DNA of 64,000 bases from 66-474 sp963771735 (GCA_963771735.1 CAVYUN010000002.1:682001-746000), one strand, 5' to 3'. Shown: positions 1-10,076, counted from the first letter of the stretch. Notes: generated from the sequence alone by a model not told the origin. Made by a program: numbers and translations.

Positions 1-506
1 CCTGCGCCACGCGCAAGGGCATGTTCTTTTGCGACGAACATGCCAATCCCTTCATGTTCGCGAATCGCTTTGTCGTCATCTACAACGAGCCCGACGAAAT
101 GTCACGCTCGCAATCCGGCATCGTGAAGAATCTGTTTGCCGGCTTCGACATGACGAAATGCAAGGACGTGCGCAAGGTTCCGCTCATGAATCGTGCCCTG
201 CTGCCAAAGCTCGGTGACAACGTGCGCCTTGAGCGCTACGACATTTTCGAGGCGTGGCCACACGAAAAAGCGGACCTGGTGATCGCCGCGAACATCCTGA
301 ACCGCGATTACTTCCCGGATTCGCTGATTGCCGACGCGCTGCGGAACCTCAGGGCGGCACTGAAGGATAACGGCAGGCTTGCGCTGATCGAGAACCGGCC
401 CGCGGAACAATCGAACCTGTTTCGCCTCGAGAGCGGTCGCTTCATCGTCGAAAACCAGGTTGGCACAGGCAGCGACATCCAATCGCTCGTGACCGGATTG
501 ACGTGA
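1..506 (+). CDS. Methyltransferase-like protein, partial (5' end outside window)
   Basis: The open frame is already running at the left edge, so only the C-terminal part is present. The segment with LVIAANILNRDYF, followed by a helix and then NGRLALIENRP, looks like the late beta-strands of a Rossmann-fold SAM-dependent methyltransferase. The SAM-binding motif itself would lie upstream and is not seen. The stop overlaps the next start in a TGATG junction, so the two genes are probably translationally coupled. The substrate is unknown. A methyltransferase acting on sugar or lipid would fit the neighbouring polysaccharide-type genes, but that is inference. Confidence 0.45.
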   Translation, partial: CATRKGMFFCDEHANPFMFANRFVVIYNEPDEMSRSQSGIVKNLFAGFDMTKCKDVRKVPLMNRALLPKLGDNVRLERYDIFEAWPHEKADLVIAANILNRDYFPDSLIADALRNLRAALKDNGRLALIENRPAEQSNLFRLESGRFIVENQVGTGSDIQSLVTGLT

Positions 507-1426
507 TGCATTCGGCCGGCACCCTATCAAGCCGTCGCCGGGCAACCAACGCGGGAACCGCGCAGATGATCGCCCAGGCACCTTCACTCGATCCGATTCG
601 TGCGTTGCGATTCACGCGCCGCAAGGAATCGTGGGTGGCCGCATCCCGCGGACGTTTCTACAAGATCCCCCGGAACAGCGATGATCCATTGCGCGACCTC
701 GTTGATCCGGTGTGCATTGGCACCGGCCTGAGGGAATACACTGACATGTGCTTCCTGAGCACGTTCGACGAAGCCGTGTGCCACCCCGAACGCATCGACC
801 GCGCCTGCGTCGTCTACCCGCTACTGAGCGGACCGGACATGCGGAGCGTGCTTATCGGCCGTGCTTCAGCTGAACAGCGTGAGGCTGCCCTGCACAGCGC
901 GATGCGCTCGCTGGCACGACTGCATCGTGGCGCGGCGGACGGTTATCCCGTCAAGGATTACCGGCGCGATGGCTTTCTCGCGCCACCGTCCAACGTTTTG
1001 GCACGCATGGCAGACCGTAAGCGGACACTCATCGTCACCGGATTCGAAGCCAGGAATTTCCGTTTCGATCGCAACCGCAACGCGTGGCGCTTCTTTGATC
1101 CGCACCACGTGTGGGCCGGCTGCCCCGAAGAGGATTTCGCGCGATTCATGATCTCGCTGCTGATGATCCGGGGCCGGCACAGAGGGCTGCGCCTTTGGGT
1201 CGGGTTCGACCGCTTTCGATTGCGCAAGGCATACGAGACACGTGCGCCCTCGAAACTCGATGACACGCTGCTGAATTATTTCCTGCACGAGAGACTGGCC
1301 ATGCGCAGGTTTCATGCAACCGAGGCAGCGCGGCGCATGCCCTTTGCGACACGCGCCTGCATGATGGCATACACGCGCCTCTACTACCGCCAACTGCAGC
1401 GCGCACTGGTGTCCCTGCACTTCTGA
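506..1426 (+). CDS. Kinase-like (phosphotransferase-fold) protein of unknown substrate
   Basis: The protein is about 306 residues. A GTG at 503 is possible, but the ATG at 506 overlaps the preceding TGA. The middle holds LARLHRG followed later by TGFEARNFRF and FFDPHHVW. This order resembles the catalytic and metal-binding loops of aminoglycoside-phosphotransferase or lipopolysaccharide-kinase-like folds, although no canonical HGDLHxxN motif is present. The C-terminus is rich in Arg, Phe and Tyr. A sugar or lipid kinase in a surface-polysaccharide locus is plausible. The assignment rests on motif resemblance only, so a non-catalytic relative is equally possible. Confidence 0.4.
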   Translation: MHSAGTLSSRRRATNAGTAQMIAQAPSLDPIRALRFTRRKESWVAASRGRFYKIPRNSDDPLRDLVDPVCIGTGLREYTDMCFLSTFDEAVCHPERIDRACVVYPLLSGPDMRSVLIGRASAEQREAALHSAMRSLARLHRGAADGYPVKDYRRDGFLAPPSNVLARMADRKRTLIVTGFEARNFRFDRNRNAWRFFDPHHVWAGCPEEDFARFMISLLMIRGRHRGLRLWVGFDRFRLRKAYETRAPSKLDDTLLNYFLHERLAMRRFHATEAARRMPFATRACMMAYTRLYYRQLQRALVSLHF

Positions 1427-1609
1427 ACAACATGAACAGGCAAAAATCAGGACACATTCACGCATGGCCGCGCACGCTGGGGCTTCCGGCGACTGCAGCA
1501 CACATGAGCGTGCCCGCGAACCCGCAACCGCGGCATGTGGACTTACCCGCCTGAATCACCCATCAGGCATGGCGTTCGACGCTTTTCTCCCGAGTATGGA
1601 ACCTGCGCA

Positions 1610-2502
1610 ATGGCAGAGTTCGACAAACCATTTCCGACCGGGTTGATGATCGGCCCGATGCGAACCGGATCGACCTGGCTGTACGAATACCTCTCGTCGA
1701 GGGCGGACGTCTGCCTGCCTAGAGGACGTCAAGGAGACGTTTTATTTCGCCGAGAACTACGGCAAGGGCAAGGATTGGTACGAGAGCCATTTTCAGCATT
1801 ACGATCCGGAGCAGCCATCGTGGCATCATCGATGTTTCACCCACGCTGTTCCAGAACCACGACGCCATCGCGCGAGTGAGGCACGGCCTGCGCAATCCCG
1901 TCCTGATGGCGACGCTGAGGCAACCGATCGACAGAGCATGGTCGCATTACATGCACCTGCGCCAGTACGGTGCGACCACTCTGGACTTCGACGCGGCCGT
2001 GCGCGAAATTCCGGCCATCATCGAGGCGAGCCTGTACGCCAAGCACCTTGCATGCTGGATGGATGAATTCGGCCGCGACGCGGTCCGCATCACGTATTAC
2101 AGCGATCTCGAGCAAAACCAGGCGGAATACGTCCGGCAAGTAAACGAGACGTTCGGCCTGCCCGACACGACCGCGGATGCATTGCCGTCGGCCAAGGTGA
2201 ATTCCGGCAGTCTGCCACGCAACTTGCTGCTGGCGCGGGCGACGCGTCGGGCCGCGGCCACGCTGCGTCGGGGCGGATTGCATCCGATCGTCAACGCCGG
2301 CAAACGCATGGGCCTGGCGAATCTCGTATACGGACGCTCGCGCGGCACAAGATCCAAACCAAGGATGCTCCCGGATACCCGCAGCCGTTTGGTCGAGCGA
2401 TTCGCCAAAGATGTCGGTACCCTGGAGCGCCTGCTCGACATCAACCTGGATGCCTGGCGCGAACAATGGGTGCCATCTCGCGGAGCATCGCATCAAGCGT
2501 AA
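1610..2502 (+). pseudogene. Sulfotransferase, broken by two frameshifts
   Basis: This is a PAPS-dependent sulfotransferase that would transfer sulfate to a carbohydrate or other acceptor. The N-terminal GPMRTGSTWLYEYL is the 5'-phosphosulfate-binding loop, and LRQPIDRAWSHYMH is the 3'-phosphate-binding strand and helix. Between them the frame changes twice. Near 1720 it shifts into a frame reading EDVKETFYFAENYGKG, a typical family segment, and near 1820 it shifts again into DVSPTLFQNHDAIA. Both shifts have the same sign. I start at ATG 1610 (MAEFDKPF) because the extension back to 1535 adds non-homologous sequence. The gene is convergent with, and overlaps, the asparagine synthase gene by 10 bases. 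Sequencing error or true inactivation cannot be separated here. Confidence 0.75.
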
Positions 2503-4492
2503 GCGCAAGCTCGGCGGGGCACTTGGCGGCTCCGGTTCTGTTCCAGCCAAGCCTGGAATATCAGCACGTCCCACAATCGGTGATGTTCGCGTACGCGACC
2601 GGCGAGATGGTCGTTCCACATTTTGCGAATCGGCGTCGGATCGAAATAGCCTTCTTCGCGCAAGCGTTTCTCATCGAGTAACGCCTCGGCCCACTCGCGC
2701 AACGGCCCACGCAACCATCCATCGATGGGTACGCTGAAGCCTTTCTTGGGGCGATCGATCAACCTGCTCGGCACGTACCGGTACAGCACTTGGCGCAACA
2801 ACCATTTTGACTGTCCGTCGCGCAGTTTTTTCCGCAACGGTGTTCGCCATGCGTATTCCACCACGCGGTGGTCCAGCAGCGGCACGCGTGCCTCCAGACT
2901 CACCGCCATGCTGGCGCGATCCACCTTCACCAGGATATCGTCCGGCAAGTAGCCGATCAGGTCGCTGTACATCATGCGCTCCACCGGATCGGTCACGTCG
3001 GGCCAATGCCCGAAATCGGATAGTTCGATTTCCGGTTCGCTGGATTGCAACACGATCGCTGCCGGGTCGAACCAGTGCGACACCAGCAACTGATAGCGTG
3101 CATCGACCGACGATGCCTGCAGCATCTGGCTCAAAAGTCCGGTCTTGGTGCTTGGATTCCTGATTCGCAGCCGCGCCGGCAGACCACGATTGACGCCCCG
3201 GAAAAGTGCTTCGTAGAGACCGGGGCGCATACGCAGCGAGCGTGCGAAGCGGACGCGCATCGGGCCGGGAATCGAATCCAGCCAGCGTCCGACGCGCGCG
3301 GCCCACGCATAACGGCTGTAGCCGGCGAACAATTCGTCGCCGCCATCGCCCGAAAGCGATACGGTGACCTGGCTGCGTGCAAGCTTCGACACCAGATAGG
3401 TCGGTATCTGCGACGAATCGGAAAAAGGTTCATTGAACATCGTGGGCAACGTCGGGATCACGTCCAGCGCATCCTGCGCGGTCACATACAACTCATTGTG
3501 ATCGGTGCCAAGATGGTGCGCGACTTCTTTCGCGAACTTCGCCTCGTCGTGACTCTGTTCGTGGAACCCGATCGAAAACGTTTGCACGGGGCGCATGGAT
3601 TGCGCCTGCATCAGCGCCACCACCGTCGAGGAATCCACGCCGCCCGACAGGAAAGCACCCAGCGGCACGTCCGCTTCCATGCGCAACGCGACCGCGTCAC
3701 GCAGCAGGCGATCCAGTTCATCGACCGCTTCCGCATCGGGCAGTTCCATACGCCCGCTCGCCACTGTGTCCGCCACCGACCAGTACTTGTGGACGCGGGC
3801 TGGCAGTGACGCGACCGTACTGGCGCTCGAGGCGTCTGCGGCACCCACCCGCAACATCGCGCCGGGTGGTAACTTGAAAACGTTCCGGTAGATCGAATAC
3901 GGCTGCGGGATATAGTTGTGCCTGAGCAGCAGGCACAGTGCGCCGCGATCGATGCATGACTTGAAACCGGGCAGCGCGGCGATCGCCTTCAATTCCGAGC
4001 CAAAAGCGAACATCGATCCCGCCCAGCCGTAGTAGAGCGGCTTGATGCCCAGGCGGTCGCGCACAAGCATCAGCGCACGCGCCTCGCGATCCCACAGCCC
4101 GAATGCGAACATGCCGATGAATCGTCTCAACGCACCTCGAGCCCCCATCGTTCGATCGCGGCCAGCATCACTTCGGTATCGGAATGCCCGCGAAAGCGCG
4201 CGCCGGACGCTTCGAGATCGGCGCGCAAGCGGCGATGGTTATACACCTCGCCATTGAACACCATGACGTAGCGGCCGTTGGCAGACACCATCGGTTGTCG
4301 GCCTTCCGGCGACAAGTCGATCACCGACAGACGGCGGTGCCCCAGCCACACGCCTGCGTCGGCATCCCGCCAGGTACCCGCATCGTCCGGACCGCGATGA
4401 TGGATCGCGCGAGTCATGTCGTTGACGGTCGCGCTGCCGCGGTCCTCGTCAAGATGCCGGGCCACATCCCAGAATCCGGCAATTCCACACAT
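2493..4492 (-). pseudogene. asnB: Asparagine synthase (glutamine-hydrolysing)-type amidotransferase, one frameshift
   Basis: Class II glutamine amidotransferase fused to an ATP-pyrophosphatase synthetase domain; the family amidates aspartate or, in polysaccharide loci, sugar carboxylates. Translation begins MCGIAGFWD with the catalytic Cys2 of the Ntn glutaminase, followed by HHRGPDD and NGEVYNH. The synthetase half has the PP-loop LSGGVDSS and later SLSGDGGDELFAGY. The frame breaks near 4140 at a run of five C: the first part ends AIERWGLEVR and the rest resumes at ALRRFIGMFAFGLWD. The two parts together make about 665 residues, normal for the family. Position among sulfotransferases and glycosyltransferases suggests a role in surface polysaccharide modification rather than bulk asparagine synthesis, which is inference. 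Confidence 0.8.
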
Positions 4493-4724
4493 GTGCGACT
4501 TCCTTCAGCGTACTTCCGCGCGATGATCTCCTACGATGGTCCCGCTTTGCTGAACAGCCGCTTCCCTGCACCAACGCCGTTCGGCAACGCGTCAGACGCG
4601 GCTCGGTACGCTCCCGGGATGATTCGGCAATGCATGGTCGCGATGCATCGCGTCTTGCTGCCACGGCAGCGTGACGCACGCACCCATCCAAACGCGATCC
4701 TGAACGCGACCCGAGGACCAAGGA

Positions 4725-5645
4725 ATGCCACAACCCATGGCCGAACGGAATGCCGGGCGGACCGGATCCCTTGTAGACAGGCCCATCTTCATCGTCGGGG
4801 GGGGCCGCAGCGGCTCGACGGTTTTCCACCGCATGTTCTGCGAGCACCCGAATGTCGCCTGGCAATCGCCGCTGTCGGACAGGTTTCCGGCGCATCCCGG
4901 TCTCAACCGGGCATTGCTGCAGGTTGCGCACTGGCCCGTGCTCGGAAAATTCCTGACAGGCTACCTGCGGCCGGGCGAGCGTTACCGATTCTGGGATCAC
5001 TACTGCCGTGGTTTTCCGCGGCCATGCAGGGACTTGTTGGGCTCCGACGTCACGCCACTGCATCGACGAAAGATTCCGCCGGCCTTCGCGCAGCTCACTA
5101 CATCGAAACGGCACCGCGTCCTGATCAAGATCACCGGCTGGCCGCGCATCGGATTCCTGCGCGAGTTGTTTCCGCAGGCGAAATTCATCCACGTGTATCG
5201 TGATGGCAGATCCGTCGCCAGCTCTTTGCTGGCGGTGCCGTTCTGGCGGGGATGGGAAGGACCACCGCAATGGGGCTTCGGCGAGTTCGACCCCCTGCAA
5301 CAGGCTGAATGGGAACATCACGACCGATCGTTCGTCGCATTGGCGGCCATCCAGTGGAAGCTGCTGATGTTGGCCATGGACAAGGCCGCCATGCATGTCC
5401 CCGCAGCGAACCTCATGCATGTGCGCTACGAGGATTTCGTCGACGATCCGGTGGCTTCGTTCAGAGATGTCACGGAATTCTGCGAGCTGGACTGGTCGAC
5501 GCCGTTCGAACGCTCGATCAGGCAAAAGCGGCTGAGAAGCACCAATGAAAAATGGCGCGACAACCTGACCGTGGAGCAACAGGCATTGCTCGAAGACGTG
5601 CTCGCCGAAAGCCTGCAGCGCTATGGATACTCGCCCTGCCGCTGA
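4725..5645 (+). CDS. Sulfotransferase family protein
   Basis: Intact 306-residue PAPS-dependent sulfotransferase. The 5'-phosphosulfate loop is FIVGGGRSGSTVFHRMF near residues 22-38, and the 3'-phosphate-binding motif is HVYRDGRSVASSLL near residues 160-173. A GAGGA at 4713-4717 lies 7 bases before the ATG at 4725, which supports this start over the second ATG at 4737. No signal peptide or membrane segment is seen, so it should act in the cytoplasm or on the inner face of the membrane. It is the second sulfotransferase in the locus and is not obviously a recent duplicate of the first. The acceptor is unknown; a polysaccharide repeat unit is most likely from context. Confidence 0.85.
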   Translation: MPQPMAERNAGRTGSLVDRPIFIVGGGRSGSTVFHRMFCEHPNVAWQSPLSDRFPAHPGLNRALLQVAHWPVLGKFLTGYLRPGERYRFWDHYCRGFPRPCRDLLGSDVTPLHRRKIPPAFAQLTTSKRHRVLIKITGWPRIGFLRELFPQAKFIHVYRDGRSVASSLLAVPFWRGWEGPPQWGFGEFDPLQQAEWEHHDRSFVALAAIQWKLLMLAMDKAAMHVPAANLMHVRYEDFVDDPVASFRDVTEFCELDWSTPFERSIRQKRLRSTNEKWRDNLTVEQQALLEDVLAESLQRYGYSPCR

Positions 5646-5754
5646 ACGGCCGCTGTGCGCAGGCTTGCGCGGCGCTGAACACGATTGCGCGATCGCTTTA
5701 CGCGGCACGGCACGGGGAGTAACACGGATCTGCCGCCATGCACGGAACGGTCAT

Positions 5755-6874
5755 ATGAATTCGTACGCACGGAAACGTCATCGTCAGCGATGGGTTTTGA
5801 ATTGCTGTGCCTTCCTTATGTGCACCTTGTCGGCGATTCCCGCGTGGTCTGCGTGTCCGAAGCTTCTCATGACCGCGGGGCTGAACATCCACAAGCAGAC
5901 GAATGCGCGACAGGCTGCGTATTGGGGTGGAGAAGTCGGCGTGCAGGGCTTTCTGGTCAATTACATCGTGACCGATTGGCAGACTGATGTCGGCACCAAC
6001 CCGGACAGTGGAACGTGGAAATTGTTGCGCCGGTTCCAGACCATTTATGCGCAACACGACGTCACCGACAATTTCATCAAGATCGGGTTGTACCGCGGGC
6101 ACGATTGGCACGATGCCAGTCAAAACAAGCAAGCAACCAGAAACCTTGCGCATGCCGCGGCCTTGGCGCGCTACGCGGGACTGAAAGGACTGGCGCTGGA
6201 TCTGGAACCGTACGAACCCACCTGGGGCGGTTCGAGCGGGAGGCCCGAAACTCGCGAAGCTCGTCGAGTCGGAAGGCCGCAAGATGGGACAGGCTATGCA
6301 CGCTGCCTATCCCGGCATGACCTTGTTCGTGCTGCCGGACGTGCTGCGGGAAGTGGAGCATGAGAAAAAGGCGTCCGGCGACTGGGGCGACAAACACCAT
6401 GGCGGTTACGGACTCTCGGCGCCATTCGTGCGCGGTCTGCTTTCGGTTCCCTGGTCGCACGTAGTCATCGGAACCGAGTTCACCTACAGCGCGCATGCGG
6501 ATCGGATCGTGCGGTACATGCGCCAGGCCGCGGAACGCTACCGCGACGGAGCAGGCGCGCGCGGTGCATTGCAAGCCGACTTCAGCATCGCACCCGGGTT
6601 GTGGCCGCTGGGCCCCACGGCCAGGAACAAATCCGCGCGATTCAGTCCCGCGGAATTCAAACAGCGCTTGCAGGTGGCATTCGACACATCGAAGCAGTAC
6701 GTGTGGATTTACGGGTCCAGCAGCGCGTGGCAGAAGGACGGGCCATTGGGGCCAGTGCCTGGGCCCGTCGCAACGAGTTTCCAGCAATTCCTGGAGGCGA
6801 TTCATCAGGTTCGCGCAAGCTGCGCCCGGGGAGCCTTGCCAACGGCGCGCGGAACTCCGCGCAACGGGAAGTAA
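5755..6874 (+). pseudogene. Secreted protein of unknown function, possible TIM-barrel glycosidase, one frameshift
   Basis: The start at ATG 5755 gives a basic N-terminus (MNSYARKRHRQRW), a hydrophobic stretch and a likely signal cleavage after AWS. The body has GLNIHKQTN, a LALDLEPYEP strand end with acidic residues, and DFSIAPGLWPLGP. This pattern is reminiscent of (beta/alpha)8 glycoside-hydrolase-like proteins. The frame breaks near 6240, where the first frame reads WGGSSGRP and the second continues GPKLAKLVESEGRKMG. The joined protein would be about 372 residues. I do not recognise a named family. Being secreted and inside a polysaccharide locus, it could trim or cleave the polymer, but no catalytic pair can be proven. 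Confidence 0.5.
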
Positions 6875-6884
6875 CGCGACCGCC

Positions 6885-8084
6885 ATGCAAAAGGTCATCC
6901 TCTTCGCCAACACCGACTGGTATCTTTTCAATTTCCGTCGCTCACTTGCGCTGGCAGTGCAAGCCGAAGGCTACGATGTACTGCTGCTGTCGCCGCCGGG
7001 AGAATACGGTCCGCGCCTGCATGCCTTGGGTCTGCGCTGGCAACCTTTGGCCATGGACCGGCGCAGCGTGAACCCGTTGCGCGAGACGGCCCTGTTGTTG
7101 CGGATGGCAACATTGTTGCGTCACGAGCGACCAGCGCTGCTGCACAACTTCACCATCAAGAGCACCGTGTACGGGTCACTCGCCGCGCGCATGGCCCGCG
7201 TCCCCGCGCGCATCAATGCTGTGGATGGGCTTGGCTACGTGTTTGCAAGCAACGATCGCAAGGCGCGCATGCTGCGCCCCGCGGTGCGCATGCTGCTGCG
7301 TTCAGCGCTGCGCGGCCGCAATACGCGCTTGATCCTGCAGAATCCCGATGACAAGGCCGCGTTCGAACAGTTCAAGCTGGTCGAATCCAGCCGCGTGAAA
7401 TTGATTCCCGGCGCCGGCGTGGACTGCACGCGGTTCACGCCACGCGCCACGCGCCACCGTGCCACGGGCCAACCCGTGCAAATCCTTCTGGCCGCGCGAC
7501 TGCTGTGGGAAAAGGGCATCGCCGAATACGCGCAGGCCGCGCGGACCCTGCGTGCGCAAGGCAGGAACGTTCGCTTCCTGCTTGCCGGCACACCCGATCC
7601 AGGCAATCCGGCGGCAGTGCCGGAGGCGACGCTGCAAGAATGGGTGGCAGAAGGCGTGCTCGAATGGATGGGGCACGTCGGCAACATGCGCGAGCTCTAC
7701 GCATCGGTGGACATCGTGGTGCTGCCGAGCTATTACCGCGAGGGCATTCCCACGTCACTCACCGAAGGCGCGGCGTGCGGCTTGCCTCTGATCACCACCG
7801 ACATGCCTGGCTGCCGCGAGGTGGTGACAGACGGCGAGGATGGTTTGCTGATCCGGCCGCGCGACGCCGCTGCCTTGGCCGACGCCATCGCGCGCTTGCT
7901 GGATTCGCCCGAGCTGGCGGCACGGCTGGGCCATGCGGCCCGCGCCAAGGCGCTGGACGTGTTCGATGAGCAAATCATCATCCGCCGCACGCTCGACGTG
8001 TACCGCAAGCTGCTCCCGCGTGCCCGTCGGTTCCGTGCCACCAGCCCGGGCATGATCCTCGGCCAACAGAGGCCGACGCTCTGA
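6885..8084 (+). CDS. Glycosyltransferase family 4 protein
   Basis: Retaining GT-B glycosyltransferase of 399 residues that would add a sugar from a nucleotide donor to a lipid-linked acceptor. The start MQKVILFANTDWYLFNFR at 6885 is a classic GT4 beginning, and the longer frame upstream only overlaps the previous gene. LLHNFTIKSTVYG and INAVDGLGYVF in the N-domain resemble GalNAc/GlcNAc transferases of the PglA/WbnK type. The donor-binding EX7E motif is EGIPTSLTE at residues 286-294, followed by ACGLPLITTDMPGCREVV. The gene ends one base before the convergent WecA-like gene. It probably extends an undecaprenyl-linked saccharide started by that protein. The exact sugar cannot be read from sequence. 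Confidence 0.85.
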   Translation: MQKVILFANTDWYLFNFRRSLALAVQAEGYDVLLLSPPGEYGPRLHALGLRWQPLAMDRRSVNPLRETALLLRMATLLRHERPALLHNFTIKSTVYGSLAARMARVPARINAVDGLGYVFASNDRKARMLRPAVRMLLRSALRGRNTRLILQNPDDKAAFEQFKLVESSRVKLIPGAGVDCTRFTPRATRHRATGQPVQILLAARLLWEKGIAEYAQAARTLRAQGRNVRFLLAGTPDPGNPAAVPEATLQEWVAEGVLEWMGHVGNMRELYASVDIVVLPSYYREGIPTSLTEGAACGLPLITTDMPGCREVVTDGEDGLLIRPRDAAALADAIARLLDSPELAARLGHAARAKALDVFDEQIIIRRTLDVYRKLLPRARRFRATSPGMILGQQRPTL

Positions 8085-9224
8085 TCAGGAATGAAAACTG
8101 CGTGGAATGCGCCGCACGACTGCGCCTGGCATGCCCATGCGCGCGGTGGCTTGTTTGCGTTCCAGACGGACGGTGAAGGCGATCCAGATCATCACCACGA
8201 CCGCGAAGGCGACCATGTTCGCGATTGCGCCGAGCTGTCCGTGGATCACGGCGCCAACGACCGGCAGGGCCGCGGCAAAAGCCACCAGGCAACCCAGGGT
8301 CCGGCGCGGCCCGAGGCCGGCATTCATCAGCAGGTGATGGATGTGCGTGCGATCCGGCGTGAACGGCGATTCGCCGCGTTTGAGGCGACGATAGAACACC
8401 GCCAGGGTATCCATCACCGGAACCGCGACGCACCACAGCACCAGTCCAGGCGATATCCGCCGGGGATCATCTTGGCTCAGCGCGATCAGCGTCCACGCGA
8501 TCACGTAACCGAGCACGACGCTACCCGCATCACCAAGGAAAACCTTGGCCCGCCGCCCCAAGAGCCCGAGGTTGGAGAGCAGGAACGGGGACAGCGCTGC
8601 AGCCAGCAGGAACACGATGACCGCCAACGGTGCCGGTATGCGCACGGGTACCAGCAGCGCCACGGCACCCGCGCTGACCAACGCCATGCACGCCGCCAAT
8701 CCGTCGATGCCATCCATCAGATTGAATGCATTGATCAGACCGATCACCGCAAATACGGTGAAGGGAATGCCCAGCCATCCCAATGTCAACTCGTGTCCGT
8801 GCAACCTTCCAAGCGAATGCACATACATGCCGGTTGTGGCGATCACGCTCAGGATGGCCAGGATCTGCACGACTATCCGCACGCTGACACGCAAACCGTA
8901 TTTGTCGTCGATCGCGCCGAGCAACACCAGCATGCATGCCGTACCCAGCACGACGTCATCGAAATGCTGCGCCTGTCCCAACCACATCCAGCCGGCCAGC
9001 ACGCCAACGAAAATGGCTAATCCGCCCACCAGGGGCGTGGCAAAACCGTGCCGCTTGCGAGCATCCGGATAATCGAGCAAGCCAAATGGCTTGCTGATCG
9101 GAACGAGCACACACAAACCCACCGCCGATGCACCCAGCGAGACCATGCATGCCGATAAAACCGTGTGTGCCGCAGAAATCATCCTCAGCTCTTTCCGGTT
9201 CGCGAAGAGCTTGAGTATGTCCAC
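8085..9224 (-). CDS. WecA/MraY-family undecaprenyl-phosphate sugar-1-phosphate transferase
   Basis: Polytopic membrane enzyme of 379 residues that transfers a sugar-1-phosphate to undecaprenyl phosphate, the first membrane step of O-antigen or exopolysaccharide synthesis. Hallmarks are the Mg-binding LLGAIDDKYG near residues 102-110, NAFNLMDGIDGL at 165-176, FLGDAGS near 232 and RTHIHHLL near 294. About ten hydrophobic segments are visible. A shorter start at MISAAHTV (9182) is possible because the first 14 residues are polar. The long cytoplasmic C-tail is rich in Arg. The gene reads out of an AT-rich intergenic region that probably carries its promoter. Confidence 0.85.
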   Translation of the reverse strand: MDILKLFANRKELRMISAAHTVLSACMVSLGASAVGLCVLVPISKPFGLLDYPDARKRHGFATPLVGGLAIFVGVLAGWMWLGQAQHFDDVVLGTACMLVLLGAIDDKYGLRVSVRIVVQILAILSVIATTGMYVHSLGRLHGHELTLGWLGIPFTVFAVIGLINAFNLMDGIDGLAACMALVSAGAVALLVPVRIPAPLAVIVFLLAAALSPFLLSNLGLLGRRAKVFLGDAGSVVLGYVIAWTLIALSQDDPRRISPGLVLWCVAVPVMDTLAVFYRRLKRGESPFTPDRTHIHHLLMNAGLGPRRTLGCLVAFAAALPVVGAVIHGQLGAIANMVAFAVVVMIWIAFTVRLERKQATARMGMPGAVVRRIPRSFHS

Positions 9225-9673
9225 CCCAGTGAAATTGGTGCTGAATATTTGTGATAATTTCCATTTGGATGGCCAAATGAATAATGAACATGTTTATATA
9301 TTTGAATCACTTCTAAATCACGTGGAATAATTTCTCTCGCGGCCATGCACGGGAACATGACGCGACACGCACATCGCGTGATGATTTTTCTCACGTCCAC
9401 ACTCCATCGGAACTCGCTCGGCCCACATGCACAGCCGCGTCGCGCCGCGCGGATCGCCTGTCGGGTGGAATGCCGGGTGTGGCGTTCAGGTTTGTGCGCC
9501 ACCAGCGCACATGAATGATCGCTTCCCGATTGCGGATTCGGCCTTCACGACGGGCATGGATTTTGCTTGTATCCTTGCCGTGCAGGAAGGGGTGCGTCGT
9601 GATTCGGCCATCGAGGTACTCGTTCAGCCTGCCGCTCCGCCCGGACCTTGCCGGGCTGCGAGGGACAAGATAT
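9225..9673. other. Gene-poor, locally AT-rich intergenic region
   Basis: About 450 bases without a credible gene. The part 9230-9345 is strikingly AT-rich compared with its surroundings. It holds a perfect inverted repeat, CATTTGG and CCAAATG separated by four bases, at 9262-9279. Runs such as TTTATATATTTGAATC could serve as promoter elements, most likely for the leftward WecA-like gene. The remainder (9346-9673) returns to normal GC content and shows only shadow reading frames. Low GC content could mark an operator region or the edge of horizontally acquired DNA. Confidence 0.5.
9262..9279. repeat. 7+7 inverted repeat in AT-rich promoter region
   Basis: CATTTGG, four bases, then CCAAATG form a perfect inverted repeat about 40 bases upstream of the start of the WecA-like gene. 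The short arms and short spacing resemble an operator for a dimeric regulator. A transcribed hairpin is the alternative. Confidence 0.35.
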
Positions 9674-9907
9674 ATGACGACGACCGACATTGGCATTCTT
9701 CTTATCGTGCTGTGCATCCTGCTGTGGGCGATCATGGCAGCACTGCACCGGCACACCGTGCAACTCAAGTCGCTGCAGGCGCAACTGGATGAGTTGCTCG
9801 ACGCTTCCCGGCCGAAACGTTCTCGCACCACCGAGGCAGACGTGCTCGGTCGCAACGACCACGGCGAACCCCACGCCGTACACGCGCCGGGCGAGAAAAG
9901 AGCGTAA
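9674..9907 (+). CDS. Small single-span membrane protein, hypothetical
   Basis: The protein is 77 residues from the ATG at 9674, which has GAGGGA about 10 bases upstream. The longer frame from 9515 lacks a ribosome site and adds Arg-rich, unlikely sequence. Residues 5-22 (IGILLIVLCILLWAIMAA) form one transmembrane helix. A short amphipathic stretch with LKSLQAQLDELL follows and may be a coiled coil, and the tail is polar and charged. It has no recognisable family. The topology would place a short N-terminus on one side and the coiled segment in the cytoplasm. Confidence 0.5.
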   Translation: MTTTDIGILLIVLCILLWAIMAALHRHTVQLKSLQAQLDELLDASRPKRSRTTEADVLGRNDHGEPHAVHAPGEKRA

Positions 9908-10076
9908 CCCCTTGCCACATCACGCGCGTGGCGCCGGGTAGCGGCTTTTGGAAACCCACCATGCCGGGCCATGCCTGCGTGTGGTTCGGACATTCGTTGC
10001 CACCATGCGCATAGGCACTTGGCGCATTTCGCCGTTGGATGTACGTTCGACGGATTGCGCTGCCACGAGGTGCGTC

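Noticed and set aside
6495..6884. Upstream extension of the GT4 gene by 130 codons
   Set aside because: It overlaps the preceding secreted-protein gene, and the family start is at MQKVILFANTDW.
9427..9792. An open frame of 121 codons in the AT-rich gap
   Set aside because: It overlaps the small membrane protein in another frame and has a low-information composition rich in Arg, Pro and Ala.
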